From Bacillota bacterium (GTDB lineage Bacteria; Bacillota; Bacilli; Paenibacillales; Paenibacillaceae), in contig JAEWAQ010000015.1 of NCBI GenBank assembly GCA_023391635.1, positions 51,878 to 115,877 on the forward strand: 64,000 nucleotides of DNA, read 5' to 3'. Positions 17,467-26,018 of the stretch are shown here, piece after piece. Made by a program: the position numbers and the translations under genes. The notes under the pieces were generated by a model, which was given only the letters and a program-made list of their open reading frames with translations, was not told the origin of the DNA and did not search any database. Every line of letters begins with the position of its first letter. Position 1 is the first letter of the stretch.

Positions 17467-17655
17467 GATGCGAAGCATCGGAGACGTATTTTCCAGAAAC
17501 GGCTATAAGACGGCCTGGATTGGAAAATGGCACCTGCACAGAGGCTCGTTTCCGCAGTGGGATGGCATGGATTTCGTGCCGGAAGGCCGTGACCGGTTAG
17601 GCTTCGAACATTGGCAAGGCTATAATTTGGCAAGCGCGATACAAGGGAGAGGGGG
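17467..17655 (+). pseudogene. Sulfatase fragment
   Basis: The frame encodes SIGDVFSRNGYKTAWIGKWH, then PQWDGMDFVPEG and RLGFEHWQGYN, which is the GKWHL region of a type I sulfatase. It is comparable to the segment ALSNAGYRTGYVGKWHLLGG in the intact sulfatase at 45227-46639. Neither the CxPxR active site nor the C-terminal domain is present. It abuts the truncated gene on its left and runs towards the 3' end of the YesN gene on its right. Confidence 0.75.
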
Positions 17656-17713
17656 ATGGGAACAGGCTAGAAGATCCTCGCGATGCTTGTCGCGATTGCC
17701 CAACGCAGCAGCG

Positions 17714-19321
17714 CTAAGCGCGGTTCGTGCGGAATTGCTTCGGTGACAGGCCTACTGCTTTTTTAAACACTTTGCTGAAATATTTCTCATCCTGATAGCC
17801 GACCAATTCCGATACTTGCGCCACTTTGAGCAGCGGATTTTGCAACAGAAGCCGGGCTTTCTCGATGCGGATTCTCTCCAGATACTCGGAGATGTTTTCC
17901 TGAAACTCCTGTTTGAATTTTCTTGAAATATACTCCCTGCTGACGTAAAACCGGTCTGATAAATCTTTCAGCGAGATATTCTCCGCATAATGCTGATCGA
18001 TATAAGCCGCAATGTCCGCCGCCACGTTGTGTTCCAGGCGCATATGTTCGGACAGCGAAGCGGCAATGGCGATCATCTCGGAGGTGAATTCCGCTTCCCA
18101 GCTGCCGATCGCCAATCGTCCCGACTTGTCCAGCGGGAGGGCGAAGCCGGCTCTTTCTTTCAGGGCCGGGGGAGGCGTCGGTGCCGCAATGCCTTTCAAC
18201 AGGCGCATTTTCAGATTCTCGTATTCCTGACGCCATAATGTCAGATCCTCAATCGTAACTACGCGGAGACGCTTCAGGGTCCGCAGCCAATCCCCGATTG
18301 CGGCTTCGATCTGTTCGGGAACATTACTGCGCACGGCGGTGACAATGTTCTCTTTCAGATGCTCGTTGTTCACCGCCTGCACATGCGGTTCTTCATTGCC
18401 ATTATACGTATGAATGCGGACCGCTCGCTCAACGAGATTTCGATACCGGAGCGCAGACCGGGCTTCCGTGCGCGATTGCGCGACCATCTCGGGAAACTTG
18501 CTTATCGTCCCGACGCCAATATCGGCATATTCGCCTAATACTTGTCGTATTCCTTCGTTGATGTTGGCCAGCATGGAATGCGTCGAATCCAACTTGCGCC
18601 ATAACAGGATAGCCAGTTCGTTCCCGTCGTTCCAGCAGCGAAATGCATAACCCATATCCGAATTTCGAATCCATTCATTGGCGATGTTCGCCAGCGCGAA
18701 AAACAGCAGATCCCGGTCTTCGCCGAATTTATGCAACGTGGCATGCGACAGCGTCTCCACGCTGATGATCGCTATTTGACACTGGCCGATATTATCATCC
18801 AGCCGAAATTCGGATGCCAACTGGTGCTTGATGGTGAGATAGGCATTAGGCTCCGTAATGAGGCTTGAAAACAATTTATCCCAATACACCTGTTTGATTT
18901 GATTTATTTCCATGCTTCTTCTCTGCTGTTGAATCCGGGTCTGTTCCTCCTCATTCCAGCTTTTCACCGCATGAGCGAACGTCTCCTCCAACTGCTCCGG
19001 ATCGATCGGTTTCAGAATATAGTCGAGTCCTCCGTGCTTCATGGCGAGCCGCACCAAATGAAAGTCGTCGTGACCGCTGATTACGATTGTCTTGCTTGCA
19101 GGAGCGTTCGAGCGTATCCATGCAAGCAATTCGACCCCGTCCATGAACGGCATGATGATGTCGGTAAAAATAAATTCCGGACGTTCAGACTCTATCAGCT
19201 CTTTCGCTTGTAACCCGTCGGATGCCTCCAGCAGAGTGTCGATCCGATAATCGCGCCACTCGATGAGCATCTTCACGGCTTCCCTCACGTGCTTCTCATC
19301 ATCTACGATCAAAGCTTTCAT
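17714..19321 (-). CDS. YesN-type AraC response regulator
   Basis: Response regulator of 535 residues. The receiver domain has the acidic pair at 7-8, phospho-acceptor D54 (FIFTDIIMPFMDG) and the lysine in YILKPIDP. A variable middle region follows, and the C-terminal 100 residues hold the AraC double helix-turn-helix (ISLKDLSDRFYVSREYISRK, VSELVGYQDEKYFSKVFKKA). The start codon overlaps the stop of the upstream YesM kinase (ATGA at 19318-19321). It lies divergently from the permease operon at 21.2-25.3 kb, the expected target. Confidence 0.93.
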   Translation of the reverse strand: MKALIVDDEKHVREAVKMLIEWRDYRIDTLLEASDGLQAKELIESERPEFIFTDIIMPFMDGVELLAWIRSNAPASKTIVISGHDDFHLVRLAMKHGGLDYILKPIDPEQLEETFAHAVKSWNEEEQTRIQQQRRSMEINQIKQVYWDKLFSSLITEPNAYLTIKHQLASEFRLDDNIGQCQIAIISVETLSHATLHKFGEDRDLLFFALANIANEWIRNSDMGYAFRCWNDGNELAILLWRKLDSTHSMLANINEGIRQVLGEYADIGVGTISKFPEMVAQSRTEARSALRYRNLVERAVRIHTYNGNEEPHVQAVNNEHLKENIVTAVRSNVPEQIEAAIGDWLRTLKRLRVVTIEDLTLWRQEYENLKMRLLKGIAAPTPPPALKERAGFALPLDKSGRLAIGSWEAEFTSEMIAIAASLSEHMRLEHNVAADIAAYIDQHYAENISLKDLSDRFYVSREYISRKFKQEFQENISEYLERIRIEKARLLLQNPLLKVAQVSELVGYQDEKYFSKVFKKAVGLSPKQFRTNRA

Positions 19322-21129
19322 AGGGCACGATCTCCTTCCATATGCGGGATTTGCAGCGTTACCTTCAGCCCTTGAGGCCGGTTCGCTGCCAGAATGATAC
19401 GGGATTCCGTACTCATGTTCAACTGAAGACGCGAAAGAACATTCATAAGGCCGATATGAGCGGATGGCTCGTTTTGGAATAAGCGGAGCGGTTGATTCAA
19501 CTGCGCTTGCATGTCCATAAGCTTGTCTGGTTCCATCCCGATTCCATTGTCCGCCACTTCAATCTCCACCGAGCCTTCCGATCTTAACCGGCAAGCAATG
19601 CCAAGTTGGTTCTCATGCTGCGGGGATCTCACGAACCCATGCTTGAAGTAATTTTCGACCAGCGGTTGTACGATCATCTTCGGCATCGGCACGGAAAGAG
19701 CGCCCTCTTCTATATCCCACAAGTACTTGATTTCTCCGTCGAACCGCTGCTGCTGCAAAGCCAGATAAGATTTGACATGTTCAATCTCTCTATGCAGAGG
19801 CACAATTTCTTCCTGTGTGTTCATGCTATAGCGCATCATCTTGCCCAAGGACGAAATGAGCATATATACCCGCTTGTCGTTGTTCTGCAGGGATAGGGTG
19901 GCGATCGATTGCAAAGCATTGTACAGGAAATGGGGATTCACCTGGGCCTGAAGCGTTTTTAGTTGCTGAGTTTTGTTCGATAACTCCAGGCGATACTCCT
20001 GAAGTACGAGATCATTGATTTTTTCCATCATTTGATGGAACCGGTTGGACAGCACGCCGATCTCATCCGAGCGTTGAATCGGGAGGTCCGTCTCCGCTTG
20101 CCCCATTTCAATTCTGCCGATATAACGGATCAACTGTTTGATCGGCTTCGTGAACCAGAGTGACACGTAGATCGTTGCCGCGACAACGATGACGAGAAAC
20201 AAGGCATTGATCAGGCTGCTGATGAGCGCGCTATCGGTCGCATTGCGGTACAACTGCGAGAACGGGACTCTCTTTACGATGATCCAATCTGCGTATGCGT
20301 TAGCGACCTTTTGATAGAATTGAATGCCTTGGAACCGGTCGTTCTCGTATTTATAGTTTCCCGATTCTCCGGGCCTGGCCAAGATGTCGGTCACCCAATC
20401 ATTCTGAATGAGGCTGCTCTGTTCGTAGGGTTCGGATGAATAGATGATGCCGCCGGTGCGGTCCAGAATATAGAACTGTTCTTGCCCCTCGTTGAACAAC
20501 ATCGAGCTGATTTGGTCTATGACATCGGTCTTGATGTCGATCGACACGGAACCGAGCAAATCGCTGTGAGGAGCATGCAGGATTTTTCGGTGAATGGTAA
20601 TGACCTTCTCGGGAACATCGAAGGGGTTGGCAAACCCATATCCATGGCTCACATGGACAGGCTCTATTCGCACCGTCTCCTTGGCGGAATATTGCGGGTT
20701 GTACGTGCGCCCCTGCATTTTCTCCGACAGTCGGTTCGCGATGCGGAAAGATTTGGCTTGGGTGTCCGAATACAGATAGATGGAGTGAATTTCTTCGATC
20801 GTATTGTAGATAAATAATAAATTGCGGATGATTTCCCGATCATCCGTGTAGTCATTGCTCCCTTTTTCGATAATGTTGTACAGGCTGTTCGGGGCGGATG
20901 GGTTGCTGTAAATCAACAGAGAAGTTTGATTCAGGCGGTCCAGGTAATGAAGCAGATTGGAGGAGCCTTGATACAGCAGTTTCGTATTGTTTTGAATCGA
21001 TTCTTTTCGGAACGAATCTTTGGTGTAGGCGTACGAGATCGCGATGGACAACGATATCGGAATGACGATCGAAACGAGCAGGAACAGGATCAATTTGTTG
21101 CGCAAACTGTTGTTGCGATGCAGCCGCAT
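19318..21129 (-). CDS. YesM-type sensor histidine kinase
   Basis: Membrane kinase of 603 residues. An N-terminal helix (LILFLLVSIVIPISLSIAIS) is followed by an extracellular Cache-like sensor region, a second helix near 290-310, HAMP, the His_kinase motif NPHFLYNALQ and an HATPase domain with IVQPLVENYFKHG and DNGIGM. The ATG at 21129 is chosen because GGGAGGG precedes it and the sequence starts at the basic MRLHRNN before the helix. It is the cognate sensor for the overlapping YesN regulator and faces the divergent sugar-transport operon. Confidence 0.92.
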   Translation of the reverse strand: MRLHRNNSLRNKLILFLLVSIVIPISLSIAISYAYTKDSFRKESIQNNTKLLYQGSSNLLHYLDRLNQTSLLIYSNPSAPNSLYNIIEKGSNDYTDDREIIRNLLFIYNTIEEIHSIYLYSDTQAKSFRIANRLSEKMQGRTYNPQYSAKETVRIEPVHVSHGYGFANPFDVPEKVITIHRKILHAPHSDLLGSVSIDIKTDVIDQISSMLFNEGQEQFYILDRTGGIIYSSEPYEQSSLIQNDWVTDILARPGESGNYKYENDRFQGIQFYQKVANAYADWIIVKRVPFSQLYRNATDSALISSLINALFLVIVVAATIYVSLWFTKPIKQLIRYIGRIEMGQAETDLPIQRSDEIGVLSNRFHQMMEKINDLVLQEYRLELSNKTQQLKTLQAQVNPHFLYNALQSIATLSLQNNDKRVYMLISSLGKMMRYSMNTQEEIVPLHREIEHVKSYLALQQQRFDGEIKYLWDIEEGALSVPMPKMIVQPLVENYFKHGFVRSPQHENQLGIACRLRSEGSVEIEVADNGIGMEPDKLMDMQAQLNQPLRLFQNEPSAHIGLMNVLSRLQLNMSTESRIILAANRPQGLKVTLQIPHMEGDRAL

Positions 21130-21251
21130 GCGGTTCCCTCCCTGTTGCGAAACAACGGCAATAATCAATAAATTCTACCTGTTACATCACAATTATCGGT
21201 CCTCTTCGGTTGTCCCGCTTTCTATAATGGAATCGAGGAGGAGGGTTGTCA

Positions 21252-22136
21252 ATGAGAATGAACAAGCGTGCGTCCGAGAGTGCGCAGCAGCTCGTGTTCG
21301 TGGGGCCGGCCGTATTATTTTTTACCTTGATTGTCCTCGTGCCGTTTTTACTTAGTATATATTACAGCTTGACGCATTGGAACGGAGTGAGCTCGCAAAT
21401 CACTTGGGCGGGTCTTGACAATTTCAGGCAAATTTTGTTCAGCGATCAGGAATTTCATCGTTCGTTCTGGTTCACATTACGCTATACGGCGGTGTCTGTC
21501 GTGGCGCTCAACTTGACCGGCTTTCTGCTGGCACTGCTGCTCACGCAGCCTATAAGATCGCGGAATTTGCTGCGGACCGTGTTCTTTATGCCCAATGTGA
21601 TCGGCGGAATACTGCTCGGGTATATCTGGCATTTTATTTTTGTCAAAGGCTTCGAATCGGCAGGAAGCGTTCTCCCGATCGGATTTTTCCAGTGGCCCTG
21701 GCTCGGGGACGCATTCACGGCATTCTGGGGGTTGGTGATCGTTACCGTCTGGCAATTGTCCGGGTACTTGATGATCATCTACATTGCGGCGATCCTGAAT
21801 GTGCCCAAAGAACTGCTGGAAGCCGCGAAAATCGACGGGGCAACACGATTGGCCATGCTGCGCAGCGTCGTCGTTCCCTTGATCATGCCGGCTTTTACCG
21901 TCTGCTTCTTCCTGTCGATATCCTGGTCGTTCAAGGTGTTTGACCTTAACTTGTCGTTAACCGGCGGAGGGCCGTTCAAATCCACCCAGTCGGTAGCGCT
22001 GAATATTTATACTGAAGCGTTCCGCAATAACCATTACGGTCTCGGCACAGCGAAGGCGTTAATCTTCTTTGTCATCGTTGCTTTCATAACGACGCTTCAG
22101 GTGAGATTCACGAAGAAAAGAGAGGTGGAAGCTTGA
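21252..22136 (+). CDS. Sugar ABC transporter permease (MalF/UgpA type)
   Basis: Integral membrane permease of 294 residues with six predicted helices. The EAA loop is LLEAAKIDGATRLAMLRSVV followed by PLIMPAF. The first helix is preceded by a short cytoplasmic N-terminus, as in UgpA/LacF-like CUT1 permeases. GAGGAGGAGGG lies just before the ATG at 21252. The next permease gene starts at its stop codon (TGATG). Together with the downstream permease and binding protein it forms an importer whose ATPase subunit is not encoded here, as usual in Paenibacillus, where a shared MsmX-like ATPase serves many importers. Confidence 0.93.
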   Translation: MRMNKRASESAQQLVFVGPAVLFFTLIVLVPFLLSIYYSLTHWNGVSSQITWAGLDNFRQILFSDQEFHRSFWFTLRYTAVSVVALNLTGFLLALLLTQPIRSRNLLRTVFFMPNVIGGILLGYIWHFIFVKGFESAGSVLPIGFFQWPWLGDAFTAFWGLVIVTVWQLSGYLMIIYIAAILNVPKELLEAAKIDGATRLAMLRSVVVPLIMPAFTVCFFLSISWSFKVFDLNLSLTGGGPFKSTQSVALNIYTEAFRNNHYGLGTAKALIFFVIVAFITTLQVRFTKKREVEA

Positions 22137-22972
22137 TGGAGAGGGCCGCCGGAAGCGCCGTGCGCCGATACGCGCTAGGGATAATCGGCTATGCCGCCGC
22201 ATTGGTCTTTCTGATCCCGTTTTACTTCATGCTGGTTAACTCCGTGAAATCGTTCGGCAACATCCTCAGCGACGCCATAGGCTGGCCGCGAACGTTCCTG
22301 TGGGACAATTACGTACGCGCTTGGGCAGCCATCGATTTCTCTACCGTGTTCGTCAATTCCATGATCATTACGATATTCAGCAATCTGGGGCTGATCGTCA
22401 TCAGCTCGATGGCTGCGTACCGCATGGTGCGTCGACCGAGTCGGCTCAATAACCTTTTGTTCATCGTTCTTGTAGCCGCGATGATCATTCCTTTCGAATC
22501 GATCATGATCCCGCTGGTCAAGGTGATGAGCGAGATGGGATTGATGAACATCCGAACGGGGCTTATCGTCAGTTATTTCGGCTTTGGAGTTTCGCTGAAT
22601 TTATTTCTGTATCACGGCTTCATCAAATCGATCCCCGGCGAAATAGAGGAATCGGCCGTTATCGACGGCTGCACGCCTTATGGCGTGTTCTGGAAAATCG
22701 TGTTTCCGCTATTGAAGCCGATTACCGTCACGATCGTGCTGCTGAACAGCTTGTGGATCTGGAACGATTTTCTACTGCCGCTGCTCGTGCTGTTCGACCC
22801 GTCGATCAAGACGATTCCGCTTACCGTCTATGCGTTCTTCGGCGAGCGGGACAAGCAATGGGATCTGGCATTGCCGGGGCTCGTGATGGGGATCGTTCCG
22901 GTCATCGTGTTCTTCCTGGGGATGCAGAAGCACATCATATCGGGCATCACGGCCGGTTCGGTCAAAGGTTGA
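22136..22972 (+). CDS. Sugar ABC transporter permease (MalG/UgpE type)
   Basis: Second permease of the same importer, 278 residues with six helices. The EAA loop reads IEESAVIDGCTPYGVFWKIV followed by FPLLKPI. The C-terminal ISGITAGSVKG is typical of MalG-type subunits. The ATG at 22136 overlaps the stop of the preceding gene (TGATG), and GAGGTGG lies about 11 bases upstream. An in-frame TTG at 22133 is a weaker start. It should heterodimerise with the upstream permease in the membrane. Confidence 0.93.
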   Translation: MERAAGSAVRRYALGIIGYAAALVFLIPFYFMLVNSVKSFGNILSDAIGWPRTFLWDNYVRAWAAIDFSTVFVNSMIITIFSNLGLIVISSMAAYRMVRRPSRLNNLLFIVLVAAMIIPFESIMIPLVKVMSEMGLMNIRTGLIVSYFGFGVSLNLFLYHGFIKSIPGEIEESAVIDGCTPYGVFWKIVFPLLKPITVTIVLLNSLWIWNDFLLPLLVLFDPSIKTIPLTVYAFFGERDKQWDLALPGLVMGIVPVIVFFLGMQKHIISGITAGSVKG

Positions 22973-23012
22973 AGCGAACAAAATAACACACCTATTTGTT
23001 CAATATATTTCA

Positions 23013-23041
23013 TTCAATTCAGATACCGGCTTGCTTACAAT
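23013..23041 (+). promoter_or_regulatory. Possible internal promoter before the binding-protein gene
   Basis: TTCAAT and TACAAT are separated by 17 bases, 32 bases before the binding-protein start. The -10 box matches 5 of 6 consensus bases and the -35 box 3 of 6. A separate promoter would let the binding protein be made in excess of the permeases. Prediction only. Confidence 0.3.
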
Positions 23042-23072
23042 CAGGGTGACATAATGAAGAGGGGGATTGGGA

Positions 23073-24368
23073 ATGAAGAATGCGAAGGTATGGGTGATGG
23101 CGGTTGTGCTGCTCATTTCGCTTGTCTTATCAGCCTGCGGGCAGGATAAGAGCGATGCAAGTGGAACAGGCACCGAAGAAGGGGGCAAGCCCGAGGTTAC
23201 GATTAAATTCCTGTCGTTCGAAGTCGAAATTGCCGAGCCGTTGTCGCGAATGTTGAAGGAATACGAGAACTCGCATCCCGGTGTCAACATTACATTCGAA
23301 ACGATCGGGAGCGGAGCGGATTCCGCCTCGGCTTTGAAGACGAAGTTCAATTCCGGCAATGAACCGGATATATTCCAAAATGGCGGTTATTCGGAATTGG
23401 AGCTGTGGATCGAGCATCTGGAGGATTTGTCGAACGAGTCATGGGTGAGTCACTTGTCCGAGATGGCCAAGGAACCCATTACGAAAGACGGCAAACTGTA
23501 CGGCCAACCCTTGAAGGTCGAAGGCTATGGATTGATTTACAACAAGGAGTTGTTTGAGAAAGCCGGCATTACGAAGCTGCCCGCAACGTTGGACGAATTG
23601 GGGGCAGCCGCCAAGCAATTGCAAGCGGCCGGTATTACCCCATTCCTCAATCCTTTCGGTGAATGGTGGGTCATCGGCAACCATCTGGCCAACATCCCAT
23701 TCGCCTATCAACCCGACCCCAACACGTTTATCCAGGGGCTAAACGATGGCACGCAAAAATTCGAAGATAATCAGGTATTTCAGCAATGGCTCGATTATGT
23801 CGATCTGACTTTGAAATACGGAAACAAAAACCCGCTGCAAATCGACTATAACACGCAATTGACCGAATTTGCCGCCGGCAAAGCCGCGATGACGCAGCAA
23901 GGAAACTGGGCAACGCTTCCGCTGCTCGAAGCCAATCCGAATCTGCAGTTCGGTTTCCTGCCGATGCCGATCAACAACGACGCGGCAAGCATGGATAAAC
24001 TGCCCGTAGGCGTTCCGAATTATTGGGTGATCAACAAAAATGCCAAGCCGGAAGTTAAGCAAGCAGCCAAAGAGCTGCTGAACTGGATGGTCAGCAGTCC
24101 GGAAGGCAAGAGCTATATTACGAATGAGTTCAAACAAATATCCGCGCTTAATACGATTCAAGGGGATCCCGAAGTTCTCGGATCGCTCTCCGGCGACGCC
24201 ATGCGTTATCTCAACGAGAACAAGGTGATTACCTGGAACTGGTTCAAGTTTCCGGCTGCCGAAGCGACCAGCCATTACTTCTCGGATGCGCTGCAGGCTT
24301 ACTCGGCGGGCAAATTGTCTCGCGAGGAATTGCTTGATGCGTTCCAAAGCGCATGGGATAAAGGGTAA
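23073..24368 (+). CDS. Extracellular sugar-binding lipoprotein
   Basis: Substrate-binding protein of 431 residues for the adjacent permeases (family 1 solute-binding proteins). A lipoprotein signal with lipobox LVLSAC places the lipidated cysteine at about residue 23, so the protein is tethered to the outer face of the membrane. Family features include the VTIKFLSFE start strand, GNEPDIFQNGGYSELE, GKLYGQPLKVEGYGLIYNKE and the late PVGVPNYWVINKN. The ATG at 23073 follows GAGGGGGATTGGGA. The sugar is unknown, although the next gene suggests a sugar or polyol that needs isomerisation. Confidence 0.92.
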   Translation: MKNAKVWVMAVVLLISLVLSACGQDKSDASGTGTEEGGKPEVTIKFLSFEVEIAEPLSRMLKEYENSHPGVNITFETIGSGADSASALKTKFNSGNEPDIFQNGGYSELELWIEHLEDLSNESWVSHLSEMAKEPITKDGKLYGQPLKVEGYGLIYNKELFEKAGITKLPATLDELGAAAKQLQAAGITPFLNPFGEWWVIGNHLANIPFAYQPDPNTFIQGLNDGTQKFEDNQVFQQWLDYVDLTLKYGNKNPLQIDYNTQLTEFAAGKAAMTQQGNWATLPLLEANPNLQFGFLPMPINNDAASMDKLPVGVPNYWVINKNAKPEVKQAAKELLNWMVSSPEGKSYITNEFKQISALNTIQGDPEVLGSLSGDAMRYLNENKVITWNWFKFPAAEATSHYFSDALQAYSAGKLSREELLDAFQSAWDKG

Positions 24369-24398
24369 TAATCATTCATCTGGATGGAGGAGCTAGAC

Positions 24399-25349
24399 AT
24401 GAAACTGGGTTTTTACGGGGTTTATTCAGAGGAAACGGTGCAATTCGCGGCAGAAGTCGGATTTAAATGCATGGAGCTTTCGGCGTGGCCGAATTCTTCC
24501 CTCAATGCCGATCATATTACCGGCAAGCGGTTGGATGAAATTATGCTCGACTTGCAAAATCACGATATTGAAGTATCGTCGCTTGGTTTTTATCCGAACT
24601 ACCTGGATCCGAATACGGAGAACAGTGCCGAAGCAAAGCGCTATTTTCTGAAAGTGCTGGAGCTGGCGCAGCGGATGAACGTGAAGACCGTCTCGACGTT
24701 TGCGGGCAGAGACCCAAGCAAGTCGGTGCCGGATAATATGCCCGCATTCAAACAGGTATTTACCCAATTTTGCGAGGAAGCGGAGAAGAGAGACGTTCGC
24801 ATCGCCATCGAGAACTGCCCGATGGTGGAAAACTATAGGATGCAGGAAAGCCTGAATATCGCGCACAGTCCCGAAGTGTGGGAGGTCATGTTTCAAGAGG
24901 TGCCTTCCAAGTACTTGGGCCTGGAGATCGATCCCGCGCATATGGTGTGGCAGGGCATTGACTACGTAAGGGCGATTCGCGAGTTCGGCCACAAAATCTT
25001 CCATGTGCATGCCAAAGATGTGGAGATATTGCACGATGTGAAGGCTCGTACCGGGCAATACGGCGTGCTGTTTTCGCAGGTGGATGGGCTCGGCCACGGC
25101 TGGTGGCGCGGCAGAACGCCGGGATGGGGCGACGTCAATTGGCACAAGCTGATCTCGGCTCTCATTGAAGTCGACTATAAGGGCAATATCGATATCGAAC
25201 ATGAAGACGATGTGTTCGTCAAGAACATCGAGATTGAGGGCATCAAAGAAGAATCCGATATCGTGGACCAATATGCGAAAGACAAGAACGCGTTGATTTT
25301 GGGTTATCGTCATTTAAGCCGGCTTATTCCGTCTTGCGCGATTCGATAA
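24399..25349 (+). CDS. Sugar isomerase/epimerase (xylose-isomerase-like TIM barrel)
   Basis: Cytoplasmic TIM-barrel enzyme of 316 residues from the AP endonuclease 2/xylose-isomerase-like family. Metal-site residues are visible in IAIENCP (Glu), GLEIDPAHMVWQG (Asp, His), IFHVHAKD (His) and a late NIDIEHEDD (Glu). Members interconvert ketoses, inositol derivatives or hydroxy-sugars. GGAGGAG precedes the ATG at 24399; an in-frame ATG at 24384 overlaps that site and is unlikely. As the last gene of the operon it probably starts catabolism of the imported sugar. Confidence 0.88.
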   Translation: MKLGFYGVYSEETVQFAAEVGFKCMELSAWPNSSLNADHITGKRLDEIMLDLQNHDIEVSSLGFYPNYLDPNTENSAEAKRYFLKVLELAQRMNVKTVSTFAGRDPSKSVPDNMPAFKQVFTQFCEEAEKRDVRIAIENCPMVENYRMQESLNIAHSPEVWEVMFQEVPSKYLGLEIDPAHMVWQGIDYVRAIREFGHKIFHVHAKDVEILHDVKARTGQYGVLFSQVDGLGHGWWRGRTPGWGDVNWHKLISALIEVDYKGNIDIEHEDDVFVKNIEIEGIKEESDIVDQYAKDKNALILGYRHLSRLIPSCAIR

Positions 25350-25375
25350 GCGGAGCGGAGAGGTTCAATTTCACA

Positions 25376-25422
25376 AAACAAAAGCACTGGTTCTCTCAGA
25401 GCCTCTGGGAGGATCAGTGCTT
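25376..25422 (-). terminator. Terminator of the Rrf2 gene
   Basis: AAGCACTG at 25382-25389 pairs with CAGTGCTT at 25415-25422, with a smaller hairpin inside. On the minus strand the stem is followed by TTTGTTTTGTG, which fits an intrinsic terminator for the minus-strand gene at 25502-25939. It could also serve the convergent isomerase operon. Confidence 0.6.
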
Positions 25423-25501
25423 GCTGCTAACTATGTCCCTAAAGTGGTGAGTAACTCCAGAAATGATTAGAGGATGAACCTTATAGTCAGGATTCACTGT
25501 C

Positions 25502-25939
25502 CTACAAACTATGAGTCATCGTTTCTGTCAACAAATCGGCAATACTTGCTTGTGACAGTTGGGCTTTCATGGCACTTTCCGCATTTCCGTAAAATTGAGA
25601 CAAAGCCGGTTGAATCCCCCGACCGACAGGACAAGAGGGGTTAGGAACGCCGTGATGCAGCTCGAAAAGCGATTTTTGCTCCACTGCTTGATAGACGTCC
25701 AGAAGCGTTATGTCATGGGGATCCATGGCAAGATTCCATCCAGCGCCGGCTCCGCGTTGAACGGTAACCAAACGAGCTTTTCCAAGTTGTCCAAGTATGC
25801 GCCTTATGAAAACAGGATTCGTATTGACGCTGGCCGCAATCTGATCGGAGGTTACCGGATCTTGGCGTTTTTTTGCGACCAGCGCCATCCATGTAAGAAT
25901 ATGAAGTGCAACCGTGTAGCGACTGACTACCGCCATCAT
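25502..25939 (-). CDS. Rrf2-family transcriptional regulator
   Basis: Winged-helix regulator of 145 residues. The family core is seen in TSDQIAASVNTNPVFIRRIL and VTVQRGAGAGWNLA, with a C-terminal dimerisation helix. Iron-sulfur Rrf2 members (IscR, NsrR) carry three cysteines; here only one is present (NPSCPVG), so it resembles the cluster-free YwnA-like group. It lies downstream of the MFS gene on the same strand. The same operator-like sequence precedes both genes, which suggests it represses itself and the exporter. Confidence 0.9.
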   Translation of the reverse strand: MMAVVSRYTVALHILTWMALVAKKRQDPVTSDQIAASVNTNPVFIRRILGQLGKARLVTVQRGAGAGWNLAMDPHDITLLDVYQAVEQKSLFELHHGVPNPSCPVGRGIQPALSQFYGNAESAMKAQLSQASIADLLTETMTHSL

Positions 25940-25960
25940 TCATCCATCCTCAAGCTTTAA

Positions 25961-25982
25961 TACAACTAGTATAGTTACATTA
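25961..25982 (-). promoter_or_regulatory. Candidate Rrf2 operator (autoregulation)
   Basis: On the minus strand this reads AATGTAACTATACTAGTTGT, 22 bases or more before the Rrf2 start. A closely similar sequence (AATGTAACCATAATAGTTCC) occurs upstream of the MFS gene at 27259-27278. Shared binding by the Rrf2 protein is inferred. Confidence 0.5.
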
Positions 25983-26018
25983 AAAACGAGTGTCAACAAT
26001 GGAGAAATCCCCTACGTT

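Noticed and set aside
15300..17700. Insertion sequence responsible for the graveyard
   Set aside because: No transposase fragment, terminal inverted repeats or target-site duplication could be found at the breakpoints.
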